Source: Acanthamoeba sp. SK_2022b (taxonomy: Eukaryota > Discosea > Longamoebia > Acanthamoebidae). Taken from it: 18,024 nucleotides of DNA. Numbering within the stretch: position 1 is the stretch's first letter; every line of letters begins with the position of its first letter. The stretch lies in assembly GCA_027943245.1 (NCBI GenBank), contig JANDJZ010000806.1, positions 1-18,024 of the forward strand, given 5' to 3'. This document shows, piece by piece, positions 1 through 9,951 of the stretch. The notes under the pieces were generated by a model, which was not told the origin of the DNA, searched no databases, and worked only from the letters and a program-made list of their open reading frames with translations. The position numbers and the translations under genes were made by a program.

Positions 1-815
1 AGACGCGCATACTCAAGCTCGCGGAGCAGCTGCGATTGGTCTTTGGCGTACGCTTCTTCTGCGTGGTTTTTGCCAGCCCCTCTATTTTCTATCCTTCTCT
101 ATCCCTATCTATCCTCCTCCTCCTCCTCTCTCTCTCTCCTTGTCTCTCTCTATTTGCGTGGACTCATCGGAGCACCTGTGTGTCTATATATATGTATATG
201 TTTATATATTAGATTGAACACTTTCCGCAGCTGGACAAGCTCTCGGCGACCCCTCTTCCGCGGCGGCACCACGTGGTCTTTGCTGCTCGGAAGTGGTCGC
301 CCCTCGATGTTCGTTTCATGCCTCGAGGTACACACACACATCGATGCGGCGATCCCATCATCGGGGGGAGGCATGCTGCACCCCCTCCCCTCCCTTTGTT
401 GTCGACAATCCCAAGCCCACCGCCTCTCGCAAGACGGCCCCCCAGCTGGGGTGCGTGGCTGACATGCGCGCGCGCCCTTGTTGTGCAGGTATTGGCAACA
501 ACTTGGAGGAGGACATCCCCCTGCCTGTGTCGCCTGTGTCGTCTCGCGAATTTGCGCCCCTCGTTCGCGGGTTCTACGCCTTGCACCGGCGCTTCCTCAA
601 GGGAAGCTACGTCGGTGCGCTTCTTCTCTCGCTCTCCACGTGTGGCGGGATGTGTGTTGCGCGGTCTGTTGACCTTTCCGTTTTTTTTTTGCATCTGTCC
701 AGGAGACCAAGGGATCTTGCAGCTGTCCCAGTTGCGCATGCTTTCCACGCCGCTTGGGGTTGGCTTGGCTCTGTTGTGTGTGGTGCTTGCGGCGCTGCTT
801 GTGCTGTTTATTTGA
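1..815 (+). CDS. 3' end of an unrecognised spliced gene with a C-terminal membrane segment
   Basis: This is the 3' end of a gene that starts before the window. Proposed exons are <1-47 (frame from base 3), 213-327, 489-614 and 703-815, stop TGA at 813-815. All introns are GT-AG (165, 161 and 88 bp), with phases 0, 1 and 1 that match across each junction, and each exon is open only in the chained frame. The protein fragment starts TRILKLAEQLRLVFG, continues IEHFPQLDKLSATPLPRRHH, and ends in about 20 hydrophobic residues (GVGLALLCVVLAALLVLFI) directly before the stop. That end looks like a tail anchor or a type I anchor with no cytoplasmic tail. Introns hold (TC)n, (TA)n and (CA)n tracts and a T-run before the last acceptor. 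I do not recognise the family and assign no function. Exons 2-4 are well supported by phase; exon 1 is short and less certain. Satellite DNA begins within 40 bp of the stop. Confidence 0.6.
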
Positions 816-837
816 GTTTCCAACAACAAAGCAGAAG

Positions 838-1257
838 GCACAAGGGGTAACAACACCACCACAACACCCCCCCCCCCATCCCCAGAGGGGACCCCTTCCC
901 AAATTGGGGTAGGCCTGGAGGGCCGCCTGTGAGTGTGGTGTGTGCGTGTGCGTGTGCGTGTGCGTGTGTGCCATGGCACATGGAACACCACCACCACCAC
1001 CACAACACAACCCACCAAAAACACTTCTCCAACAACACAACACAACATCACAACACTACAATTCCACCACAACACCACCACAATAACACCACAACAACAA
1101 CAACAACAACACTACTATTCCACCACAACACCATCCCACAACACAACACGATAGCACAACAACAGCACAACACCATCCCACAACACAACTACACAACACC
1201 ATCACCACACCACACCACACCACACCACCACAACACAACACCAAAACACACATTGTC
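838..1257. repeat. Left edge of the C+A-rich satellite, with a short G+T-rich flip
   Basis: The sequence is made of CAC, CAA and ACA words with almost no G on the + strand. The exceptions are a poly-C run (867-877), a G-containing core at about 882-925, and a GTGTGCGTGTGCGTG stretch at about 929-968 where the satellite-like sequence changes strand. After 980 it returns to CAC/AAC words. No gene is supported: the reading frames here are products of a stop-poor simple sequence, giving His/Asn/Thr/Pro runs on + and Val/Trp/Gly/Cys runs on minus. Confidence 0.85.
892..923 (+). repeat. 32-bp conserved core, copy 1
   Basis: The 32 bases from CCCCTTCCCAAATTGGGG to GGAGGGC read identical to 10214-10245. 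Both copies are preceded by GGGG plus A or T, and weaker similarity extends about 20-50 bp either side. In both, the left flank is C+A-rich and the right flank G+T-rich, so the core sits at a strand switch. Nothing else in the window resembles it. It could be the remnant of a dispersed repeat. Confidence 0.75.
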
Positions 1258-1422
1258 TCCTCACTGGAGTGTCATGAGACAGTTACTCATTTTCTGTAGA
1301 CAGCACCTGTCTGGGAAGGTGTTGTAAATGTCTACAGCTGTGTTACTGCTAATTTGACTGTTGAAAACTGTAGACATTTTGAGAAGGGGCAGTGTCTCAT
1401 TTTCCTGAACACTCAGTTCCTC
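1258..1422. mobile_element. MITE-like short inverted-repeat element with 5-bp flanking repeats
   Basis: This 155-bp island (1263-1417) of ordinary base composition lies at the satellite edge. It starts ACTGGAGTGTCATGAGACA and its end, read in reverse, is ACTGAGTGTTCA, followed after a short insertion by TGAGACA, so the termini form an imperfect inverted repeat. Inside, AAATGTCTACAG (1326-1337) and CTGTAGACATTT (1368-1379) form a perfect 12-bp inverted repeat, and a related CTGTAGACAG lies at 1294-1303. TCCTC flanks both sides (1258-1262 and 1418-1422), as expected of a 5-bp target duplication, though the area is pyrimidine-rich and a chance match is possible. It has no coding capacity, so any movement would need a transposase from elsewhere. 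Superfamily not determined. Confidence 0.55.
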
Positions 1423-1440
1423 CTGCTACTCCTCTATCTC

Positions 1441-2006
1441 TTCCACCACACAACCACCACAACACAACCACACCACAACACCACATCAACTCACCACCAC
1501 CTGACCACCACCACCTGACCACCTGACCACCACCCACCACCACTACCACCACCACCTGACCACCACAACAATATCATCACAACACCACCACCACCACCAC
1601 CTGACCACCATCCACCACCACTACCACCACCACCTGACCACCACAACAATATCACCACAACACCACCACCACCACCACACCACCACCACCACAACATCAC
1701 CACCACCATCACAGCACCACACCACCCCCACCACAGCATCACCACCACACCACCCCCACCACAGCATCACCACCACACCACACCATCATTACACAATCAT
1801 CACAGCATGACCACAACACCACAACGCCACAACAGCTTCACACTACACCACCAAAACACCATAACATTGCAACAACCCCACAACGTCACCTCAACATCAC
1901 AATAACACCACAACACCACCACAATAACACCACAGCATCACCACACACAAAACACTGCACCACCACAACATCACCACACCACCTCCCAACAACAACACCA
2001 CCTCAT
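1441..2006. repeat. C+A-rich satellite block with nested tandem duplications
   Basis: A block of CAC/CAA/CAT words with almost no G on +. It contains a 78-bp tandem duplication (1523-1600 and 1601-1678, two mismatches by eye) carrying CACCTGACCACC words, and a 28-bp tandem duplication (1718-1745 and 1746-1773). The minus strand is rich in GGTGG runs, which can in principle fold into G-quadruplexes. No gene is seen. It ends where an LTR begins at 2007. Confidence 0.85.
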
Positions 2007-2079
2007 TGTTGTGATGTATGCTTTGTGGTGAAGAGTAAAGTGTGAAGTGAGAGAGAACAGGGGTTCTCTCTGGTTTTAT

Positions 2080-2472
2080 TACTGTGACAATGAGAGTGCA
2101 CTGATGATTGTGAACTCAAGATAGTGAGTATCATCAACAATCAAAGCACTATGGCATCAAGTTGGCACTGGTTCACAAGAATCTAGCCAACAAAACGATC
2201 AGCCTACATCACATGCCCACAGCCATCATGCTGGCCAACATGCTCATGAAGGCCCTTGGTAGAGGACGCGTGAATGACTTGTGTGTTGAGCTAAATCTTG
2301 TAAGGTGTTCCTGATACTGTTAAGGGGCGTGTTGTGAGTTACCTAATAAGGTACTCAGATCAACAGTCACTCTGGAACACCAAATGAGGTAGGACTTAAT
2401 GAGCTCATAGCACATTAAGGCGTGCCTTAAGTTTAGGAGTTATGTTGTAGTGCAACTGTCTACAACAATATA
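2080..2472 (+). other. Inverted segment inside element A (RNase H end, polypurine tract, LTR part)
   Basis: This piece runs on +, opposite to the rest of element A. It matches element B from the CDNESAL part of RNase H (about 14875 on) through the conserved HHMPMAIMLA region, the purine tract before the LTR, and the first 143 bp of the LTR (2330-2472, matching 11111-11253). The left join shares TACTG between LTR and coding sequence; the right join shares about 2 bp. Only about 5 bp of the LTR (CTCAG) is missing between the two pieces, so this is a nearly clean inversion with one break in the LTR and one in RNase H. Confidence 0.85.
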
Positions 2473-5400
2473 GATTGGCATTCAACTCGCTCAATCAAGT
2501 CCTAAGTCGTCGTAGAAGTGGCCAAGGAAGATTGCATGCTTGATAGCTTCAGCCAGCGTGTTGAGTTTGGCCTCAGCAGTTGACATAGCTATGCAGGATT
2601 GGTTCTTCACTCTCCAGTAGACTGGGCCACCTGCAATTGTGTAGAGGATGCCAGACATTGACTTGCATGTAGTCTTGTCTCCAGCCCAGTCCACATCTGA
2701 GAAGCCTCTGGTTGTAACGCCACTCACATCTGGCATGTATCATATCACCAGCTCTTGCGTGCCATGCAAGTACCTGAATAAATGTTTCACCATGGCCCAG
2801 TGTTCCCCCCCATAGGCGTTGAGATGCCTACTGAGAACACATGTCGCATATGCAATGTCTGGTCATGAGGCCAGGGCAATATAGTTTAGCCACCCTACAG
2901 CCAATCAGTATGGGACACTGACAAACTCCAGTGGTGTCTTCTCAAGTGTGGGAAGCTGGGGGCTGGGCTCCATGGGCGTGCCGATTGCCTTTGAAGTCGT
3001 GAATCCAAAGTCATGTAGAAGTTCTCATATCTTGCCTGCTTGATGTAGTAGTATCAACCCATCTTTGCTGTCATGTATCACTTCAAGTGACAGAATTGAA
3101 GTCATGATGCCTAGGTCAATCATCTTGAATCTGTTGTGTAGCACCTTCTTGATGCCAGGTACAAACCGTTCTGGCATGTAGATTACACAGTCATCAACAT
3201 AGACCACAATGTAGACTGCATGCTTGCCCTCATACCTGATGTAGACGCATGGGTCAGCACACATTGGCATGAATCCTCTCATATGTAGATGCCCATTGAG
3301 CATCCAGTTCCACTCAAGGGGTGCTTGTTTGAGTCCATAAAGACTCTTGCTTGGGTGTGGGACACATTCTGTCACACCACAGTATTGGCACAGGTTTCTT
3401 CTTGCTGGTCGTCTTGCGTCCTTTGTTGTCCAGCTCTTCATCTGATGGGGTTGCATCCTCTGCGTGGCTGGGGTCGCTGGTCTCTTCTACCTCGCTGGCT
3501 GGTTCATTTTCCTGGTCACTGGCTTCCTCTTCAATGGGTCCTTGATGAGGGGTGACCAGTTTGCAGCAAATTTCCGCCCTGGTCATGGGCGGCAACAGTG
3601 GCGGTATGGTGAGCACTAGGTCCACATCCAGGTCTCATACATCAACGGGATCCTTGCTGGGGCCTTCTGGAACGTTAAATATCACATCTCTCATCTCTAA
3701 CACTTTATTATCGATCAGGATCTGGTGATGTGAGGCGTCCACTCATGCCAGGCCAAGGTAGATTCCAAACCACGTTCTATCTGCCAGCTTGTTTCTGCCT
3801 ACCAGGTTGGTGAGCACCTCAACACGTTGACTGAACCTGTGTAGATGACCAATGTCTACATGCGATTTGTTCTTGTTGGACCATTGGCTGAGTGGGGTGT
3901 CAAAGTCATTGGCCATCATCAATAGTTGGTTGTTGATCATGCAGGCCATGAGTGCAGCTTCTCCCCAGTACTTTGGTGGCATGTCTGCATCTCAAAGCAT
4001 ACACCTGACCATCTCTAGTAGTGTGTGGTTGAAGCATTCAGCCACTCTGTTGTGCTTGGGTGTGCATGCTGGTGTCCTCTCATGTGTGATCCTTTTCTTG
4101 ACTAGGTAGTGTTGGACTGCAGCACTCATGTATTTGCCTCCCTGGTCACTCCATAGTACTCTGCATTGTTGGTCAATGCCTGCCAACTCAAGAAAGTGTC
4201 TAATTGACTCACTGACCTCACTCCTGTGTTGGATGAGGTAGATCTTGCATACCGGCTGTAGTCATTGATAAATGACACATAGTACCACTTACCTGATGGT
4301 GTGTCCACTGGTAGTGGTCCACACATGTCCATGTGGACTCGCTCACAGGGTCTGGTCGCTCTTGGGGCTGGTCCATTGTGGATGTCTAGCCATGTTGCTT
4401 TCACTCAAATGCACACATTGCACAGTGAGAGTGTGCCTCCAGCATGCGCCAGCCCAAGAGACTTGACTAGGGCACATAGTCACATCTCACCTACATGTCC
4501 ATAGCAGCAGTGGAGCTGGTTGAGTGAGTAGTTTTCCCAAATGACATTCACTTGAGGCTGTGTCAGCCAAATTGGCTTGATCACACCAGATGCCTCCTTG
4601 TAGTGTCGCCTGGAGCACCTTTCAACCCTCACAGTTGAACACACTACCTCCTGAGTGGTTGATCTGTACCTCGTTCCCTCTGGCTGTCACCATGGCTGTG
4701 GAGATGAGGTTCTTTGTGAGTCCTGGCTTGTACAGTACTCTTGCAAACGTTACCGCCTCTTCAACTCCATCCACCTCTGAGCCCTTCAATTTTGCACTTG
4801 AAGTTGTCACTGAGCAGCAGACTCTGCCCTTTGGCCTTGAGGCTGATGTAGTTGTGCAGCCAGTCCTTACTGCATGTGACATGTGCAGTTGCTCCAGAGT
4901 CCAAATACCAGTGATCTTTGGACTCCATGATGGCTAGTACTTGCTCAGTCGCCAAGAGAACTGTCTCTTCTCTTGCTCCAATGCTTCACTGGCCACTTCC
5001 CTTGCTATCTCTGGGCTTCTAGCCCTTGAGCTTGGGACAATCACATCTCCTATGTCCAACCTCACCACACTCAAAGCACTTACCAGTGAACTCCTGGGTT
5101 TGCTGTCATCAGTCTTCACATCAGAGTTTCACTCCCATTGTTCTCATGATGCTTGGATGATGTTGATGGACTTGTGCATTGCTGTCTTTGCAATGTGGGC
5201 GGCCTCATGCTGGAATAGTAGTTGCTTGCCCTCTCCATAGTTCATTTCCCTTGTGCTCTCAATGATGGTTTGCATGGACTCATATTCCTCCAGGAGTCCA
5301 TCAAGCATGATTGCAAGCACTAGGTTCTTGTCTACCTTGTAATCCTGACCTGCCAGGTCCTTCACAGCCTTGTCTAGCCACCTGAAGTACATGTCCAAGG

Positions 5401-5630
5401 TCTCTCCAGGCTTGTATCACATCCTCAAGTAGCACTTGAGGTAGAGCATACAGTACCCCATAGTCTTTGGCAGGAGCTGCTCTTCAAGTGCCTTCAGCAT
5501 CTCCCTCAGGTCTTTGAGGTGCAAGCATATTGACCTGAACTGTGTGTCCAGACACAGAATGGTGAAACCAGCCTGCTGCATTCTCATTTGTCTGTCATTG
5601 ACTCCTTTGTCAGCCTTCTCCTTGCCTGCG
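2473..5630 (-). pseudogene. gag-pol remnant of copia element A
   Basis: Read on minus, the order is gag (UBN2-like), a CX2CX4HX4C zinc knuckle (5037-5078), protease DSGA (4890-4901), integrase, then RT and RNase H. Integrase D1 (4327-4329), D2 (4145-4147) and E (4037-4039) are still visible and D2 to E keeps the 35-residue spacing, but D1 and D2 are in different frames (182 bases apart, against 183 in element B). In gag, an Arg codon CGA of element B (11707) is TGA here (5417-5419). RT has lost everything from just after an RMCPTP segment to SLYGLKQAP, yet YVDD is intact (3190-3201). RNase H has SDVDWAGD and STAEAKL, with TGA just before its domain and after GLD. With several frameshifts and stops, it is not functional. 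Confidence 0.88.
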
Positions 5631-6918
5631 CCTTACAACATCACCACACCACCCATCATCACAACACCACAACACCACAACACCACAAAACCACACCAAC
5701 ACATCACACCAACACATTACCATCAAAACAACCCTATCACAACACCACAACAACACCTCTACAACAATTTCCAGCACCACAACCTCACCACCACACCACC
5801 ACATCATCAGCACACCATCACCACCACAACATAACCACAACAACACCACACCGCCACACCATCACCACAACATCCCCACAACATACATCACCAACATCAC
5901 AACACCACAATGTCATTACAACACAACATCACCACCATAACACCACATTGCCACGCAATCACCAACGTCACAACTGCACCACAATACAATACAACACAAC
6001 CACAAAACCACCACAACCCACACCATCACCATCACCACCACAACACAACCACATCACCACAACTATCACAACACATCACCACCACAACTCAACAAAACCA
6101 CAACACCACTACAACACAACTCCACCACCACAGCATCTCAACACCACCACCGCAACACCACCACCCAAACAACATTACAACATCACAACGTCATCACCAC
6201 AACAACACCACCAACATCACCACAACATCATCACAGCACCACAACATCACAACAGCACAACACCACCCACAACACCATACTATCATCACAACATTACAAC
6301 ATCACCACAACATCACTAGAACACCACCACAACAACATCACAACACCACAACAACACCACAACATCACTACAACACCACAACACCACAACATCACTACAA
6401 CACCACAACATCACAACATCACCACAACACCACAACATTACCACAACACCACGACATCACAACTACAACATCACCACAACACCAGCACCACCACAACATC
6501 ACCACAGCACCACCACACCATCCCCACAGCAACATCACCACACCAACGCAGCAACACCACAACCTCAACGCAACTACAATACCACCACAAAACCACCAGC
6601 ACAACACCACACCATCACCACAACACAAGATCACTCCATCACCAAAACATCATAAAAACACAATCACCAAAACATCACAACATCACCACCACCAAAAAAT
6701 CACCGCACCACATCACCACAAAACCACCAAACCACCACCACAACACCATCACCGCACCATCAGCGCAACACCACAATATCACCACACCATCACTACAACA
6801 CCACAACATCCCATACCACCATAACAACCCCACAGCAGCAGCACCACCACAACACTTCACTACACCACCACAACATAACAACAACCCCACAACAGCGCCA
6901 CATCACCACACATCACCA
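5631..6918 (+). repeat. Main C+A-rich satellite array
   Basis: About 1.29 kb built almost only from ACCACAAC (8 bp) and ACCACAACATC (11 bp) words with point variants. G is rare on +, CpG is nearly absent, and TAA/TAG/TGA are scarce, so frames of 240-300 codons open by chance and encode His/Asn/Thr/Pro/Gln runs. There is no start context, intron or domain, so no gene is called. It ends at an abrupt strand switch at 6919-6920 (CACCATGGTG). Confidence 0.9.
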
Positions 6919-7345
6919 TGGTGAGGGTGTGGTGTTGTGATGGTGTTATTTTGGTGTTGTGATGTAGTGGTGATGGTGTTGTGATGGTGTTGTGTTGTTG
7001 TGGTGTTGTGTTGTTGTGGTGATGGTGTTGTGATAGTGTTGTGATGGTGTTGTGATAGTGTTGTGATGGTGTGGTAATGGTGTGGTGATGGTGTTGTTGA
7101 TATGGTGTTGTGGTGATGTGGTAATGGTGTGGTGACGGTGCTGTTGTGATGGTGTTGTGGTGATGTTGTGGTGTTGTGGTGATGGGTGGTGGTGTGGTGA
7201 TGTTGTATGGTAGGGTTGTGGTGGTGTTGTGTAGTGGTAGAGTTAACTTGGTAAAGTTGTGGTGGTGGAGTAGTGGTGGTGTGGTGGTAGTGTTGTGGTG
7301 GTATGGTGGTGCATGGGTGATGATGTGTTGTGGTGTTTGTGCCAC
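6919..7345 (-). repeat. Inverted (G+T-rich) satellite segment 1
   Basis: The same satellite reads on the opposite strand for about 425 bp: + shows GTGTTGTGATGGTG words. The left junction is near-palindromic (CATCACCATGGTGAGGG) and the right junction changes back within GGTGTTTGTGCCACAACACC. Both ends look like inversion or fold-back joints. No gene is seen. Confidence 0.85.
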
Positions 7346-7447
7346 AACACCAAAACAACAGCACCACAACATCACCATCACACCACAACATCCCAACACC
7401 ACATCACCACAAAAACACCACAACACCACCACATCACAACCAAACAC
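7346..7447 (+). repeat. Short C+A-rich satellite block
   Basis: About 100 bp of CAC/AAC words on + between the flipped segment and the LTR of element D. Confidence 0.8.
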
Positions 7448-7900
7448 TGTTGTGTATGCTTGTGTGGTTGAGTCAAATGTGAAGTGAGATCTTTTCTGGT
7501 TTTATTACTGTGGATGTGTTGTTCTTGCCCGTTGGCAACATAACTCCTGAACTTAAGGCATGCCTTAATGAACTAACAGCTCATTAAGACCTACTTCATT
7601 TGGTGTTCCAGAGTGACTGTTGATTAGAGTACCTTATTAGGTAACTCACCACTACACCACAAGATGCCTAGAGTTCCAAATTAGGTGAACTTACCTTACA
7701 AGATTTAGCCAAACATAAGTTCATGCACCCTCTCCTGTTGGCTGGCATAATTGTTCTAGACATGTGGTGTAGGGTGATTGTCTTGTTGGCCAGGTTGTTG
7801 TGTATCAGGCCAGTTAGATCCCATAGTGTTTCAAATTGATGGTATTCACCAGGTCAGGAGGATGCAATTGTCAGTGTAGATACTGTAGCAAATTGATGCA
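7448..7900 (-). mobile_element. Copia element D: diverged LTR plus 3' end of pol
   Basis: 7448 to about 7652 is the family LTR on minus (TGTTGTG start, GGTTTTATTACTG, the palindrome TTAAGGCATGCCTTAA, and GGTGTTCCAGAGTGACTGTTGAT). About 7653-7900 matches, with many changes and indels, the antisense of the RNase H tail before the LTR (CCTTACAAGATTTAG, CCCATAGTGTTTCAA). It is more diverged than element A and carries no usable frame. Ends: satellite on both sides, no target duplication visible. The right boundary is approximate. Confidence 0.78.
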
Positions 7901-8654
7901 CCAACATCACCACACCATCACAACGCACCCACAACACAACATCACTACATCACCATGACATCACCACTACACCACAACAACATCATCCCAACATCACAAC
8001 ATCACCACAACACCACAACATCACCATACCACAACACCACAACATCACAACCACACCGTCACCACAACATCACCACATCACCACAACAACACTACAACAT
8101 CACTACAACATCACCACAACATCACCACATCACCACAACAACACTACTACATCACCAGAACATCACCACACCACAACACCACTACATCAGCCCATCATCA
8201 CAACACCACAACACTACCACACCACCACCACCACAACAACACCCACACACCACAACACCACCACATCACAACAGAACCACCACATCATCACAACAGAACC
8301 ACAACATGACCACAGCACAACCACAACACCACAACACCACCACGCCACCACCACCACACCCACACACCACAACACCAAAGCACAACCACAACATCACCAC
8401 ACCACATCACCACCACAACACCACCACCACAACACCACCACACCACAGCCACTACCACTACATCACCACAGCACACCACCACACCACATCAGCACCACAT
8501 CAGCTCCACAACCCCACCACAACACCACAACACCACACAACATCATCACATCATCACATCAGCACCACAACACCACCCCAACACCACCACACCACCACAA
8601 CACCACACAACCACACCACTGCAACACCACAACACCACACCACTCCACCACTCA
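7901..8654 (+). repeat. C+A-rich satellite array
   Basis: About 750 bp of ACCACAAC/CATCACC words. A 35-bp stretch at 8061-8095 recurs perfectly at 8113-8147 (52-bp offset), showing local duplication. No gene is seen; the long + frame here is a simple-sequence artefact that runs by chance into the gag fragment. Confidence 0.88.
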
Positions 8655-9192
8655 ACTACAAACTGGTGCAAGGAGCTTGAGTTCATCTTGCTCTTGTGGA
8701 ACCTGTGGGACATTGTGTTCGCCAACCAGCCTGGAGACGCAGGCAAGGAGAAGGCTGACAATGGAGACAATGACAGATGAATGAGAATGCAGCAGGTGGC
8801 TGGTTTTATCATTCTGTATCTAGACACAGTTCAGGTCAATATGCTTGCACCTCAAAGTGAGGAAGATGCTGAAGGAAGTTGACAAGCAGCTTGCACTGAA
8901 AACTATGGGGTACTGCATGCTCTACCTCAAGCGCTACTTGAGGATGTGATATGAGCCTGGAGAGACCTTGGACATGTACTTCCTGACCTGGCAAGCCAAG
9001 ACTACAATGTAGACGAAAATCTAGCACTTGCAATCATGCTCAACAGACTCCTGGAGCAAAAGAAATGAACTATGGAGAGGCCAAGCAACTACTATTCCAG
9101 CGTGAGGCCGCCCACGTGCACAAGGCTGCATGCATTGTGAAGACAGCAACACACAAGTCCATTAACATCGTCTGAGCGCCAGAGGACAATGG
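8655..9192 (+). pseudogene. Copia fragment C: decayed gag
   Basis: It matches gag of element B from just before the STWREEL region (about 11410) to the bases before the zinc knuckle (about 11990). Recognisable parts are LEF-LL-WNLWD, the MRMQQ segment after a TGA, YLKRYLRM followed by TGA (8947-8949, where B has CGA), and EAKQLLFQ. Several deletions are present, including about 20-30 bp after DMYF. Many differences from B are CpG to TpG/CpA (for example TGGCGCGAG in B against TGGTGCAAG here). The left flank is C+A satellite, the right flank G+T satellite. Confidence 0.85.
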
Positions 9193-9739
9193 TGTGGTAA
9201 TGATGTGGTGGTGTTGTGGTAATGATGAAGTGGTGTTTTGGTGTCTTGTGGTGGTGTTGTGGTAATGATGAGGTGCTGTTTTGTTGTGGTGTTGTAGTGG
9301 TATGGTTGTGATATGGTGTCTTGTGGTGGTGTGATGGTGTGATGGTGTTGTGGTGGTGGTGTTGTAGTGGAATTGGTGGTGTGGTATTGTGGTGTTGTGG
9401 CGTTGTGGTGGTTAGGTGGTGGTGTTGTGGGTTGTGGTGATGTGGTGTTATGGGGATGGTGTTGTGGTGGTGTGGTGTTGGTGTGGTGGTGGTGTGTTGT
9501 GCAGTTGTGGTGATGGTGCTGTGGTGTTGTTGTGGTGGTGTTTGTGTGGTGTTGTGGTTATGTGGTGGTGTGGGGTGTTTTGTTGTGGTGTTGTGGTGAT
9601 GTTTTTGTGGTGATGGCGTGGTGTTGGGGTAATGTTGTGGTGATAGTGTGGTGTTGTGATTGTGTAGTTTCTCATTGTGGTGATTTTGTGGTGCTAGTTG
9701 TGGTGATGTTGTGTTGTGTTGGGTGTTGGTGTTGAGATG
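9193..9739 (-). repeat. Inverted (G+T-rich) satellite segment 2
   Basis: About 550 bp of GTGGTGTTGTGG words on +, the reverse complement of the main satellite. It lies exactly between gag fragment C and LTR copy E. The minus strand carries the usual CAC/CAA words. No gene is seen. Confidence 0.87.
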
Positions 9740-9951
9740 TGTTGTAATGAATGCTCTGTGGTGAAGAACTGAGAGAGAACAGGGTTTTTATGGTTGTATT
9801 ACTGCTGAATATATTGTTGTAGACAGTTGTACTACAACATAACTGCTAAACTTATGGCATGCCTTAATGTGCTAGCAGCTCATTAAGTCTACCTCATTTG
9901 GTGTTCCAGAGTGACTGTTGATTTGAGTACCTTATTAGGTAACTCACAACA
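9740..9951 (-). mobile_element. Copia LTR copy E (solo LTR)
   Basis: A 212-bp LTR on minus, from TGTTGTAATGAATGC to GGTAACTCACAACA, against 226 bp in element B. Indels lie near the poly(A)-hairpin part. No internal sequence adjoins either end, so it is a solo LTR formed by LTR-LTR recombination or left by a rearrangement. The flanking 5-mers (AGATG and ACCAC) differ, so there is no target duplication. The left flank is G+T satellite and the right flank C+A satellite. Confidence 0.88.

Larger units (their letters stand above)
2007..5630 (-). mobile_element. Copia element A: 5'-truncated, decayed, with an internal inversion
   Basis: This is an old minus-strand copy of the same family as the full-length element at 11111-15350. 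The last 78 bp of the LTR lie at 2007-2084, and the body runs minus from 2473 up to gag at 5630, where homology stops and satellite begins. The first part of gag, the primer-binding site and the 5' LTR are absent. The stretch of about 2080-2472, holding the RNase H end, the polypurine tract and the first 143 bp of the LTR, is inverted relative to the rest. Most differences from element B are CpG to TpG or CpA. No target duplication can be recognised. Confidence 0.88.

Noticed and set aside
209..1081. Minus-strand frame across the left gene and satellite
   Set aside because: It overlaps the better-supported + exons and owes its length to the stop-poor satellite and poly-C run.
3289..3555. + strand frames inside element A (also 4590-4937, 4941-5240)
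   Set aside because: They are antisense to recognisable gag-pol sequence and have no features of their own.
5588..6824. Long + strand frames encoding His/Asn/Thr/Pro/Gln-rich proteins of 240-300 residues
   Set aside because: They come from a CAC/CAA/CAT satellite that rarely contains stop codons. Several frames are open at once, with no domain, intron or start context.
5631..6918. CRISPR-like array of short repeats
   Set aside because: There are no constant-length spacers or conserved repeats, no cas genes, and the context is eukaryotic.
9416..9735. Frames rich in Val, Trp, Gly and Cys that look like membrane proteins
   Set aside because: They are the G+T strand of the same satellite read in frames that give GTG, TGG and GGT codons; hydrophobicity is a composition effect.
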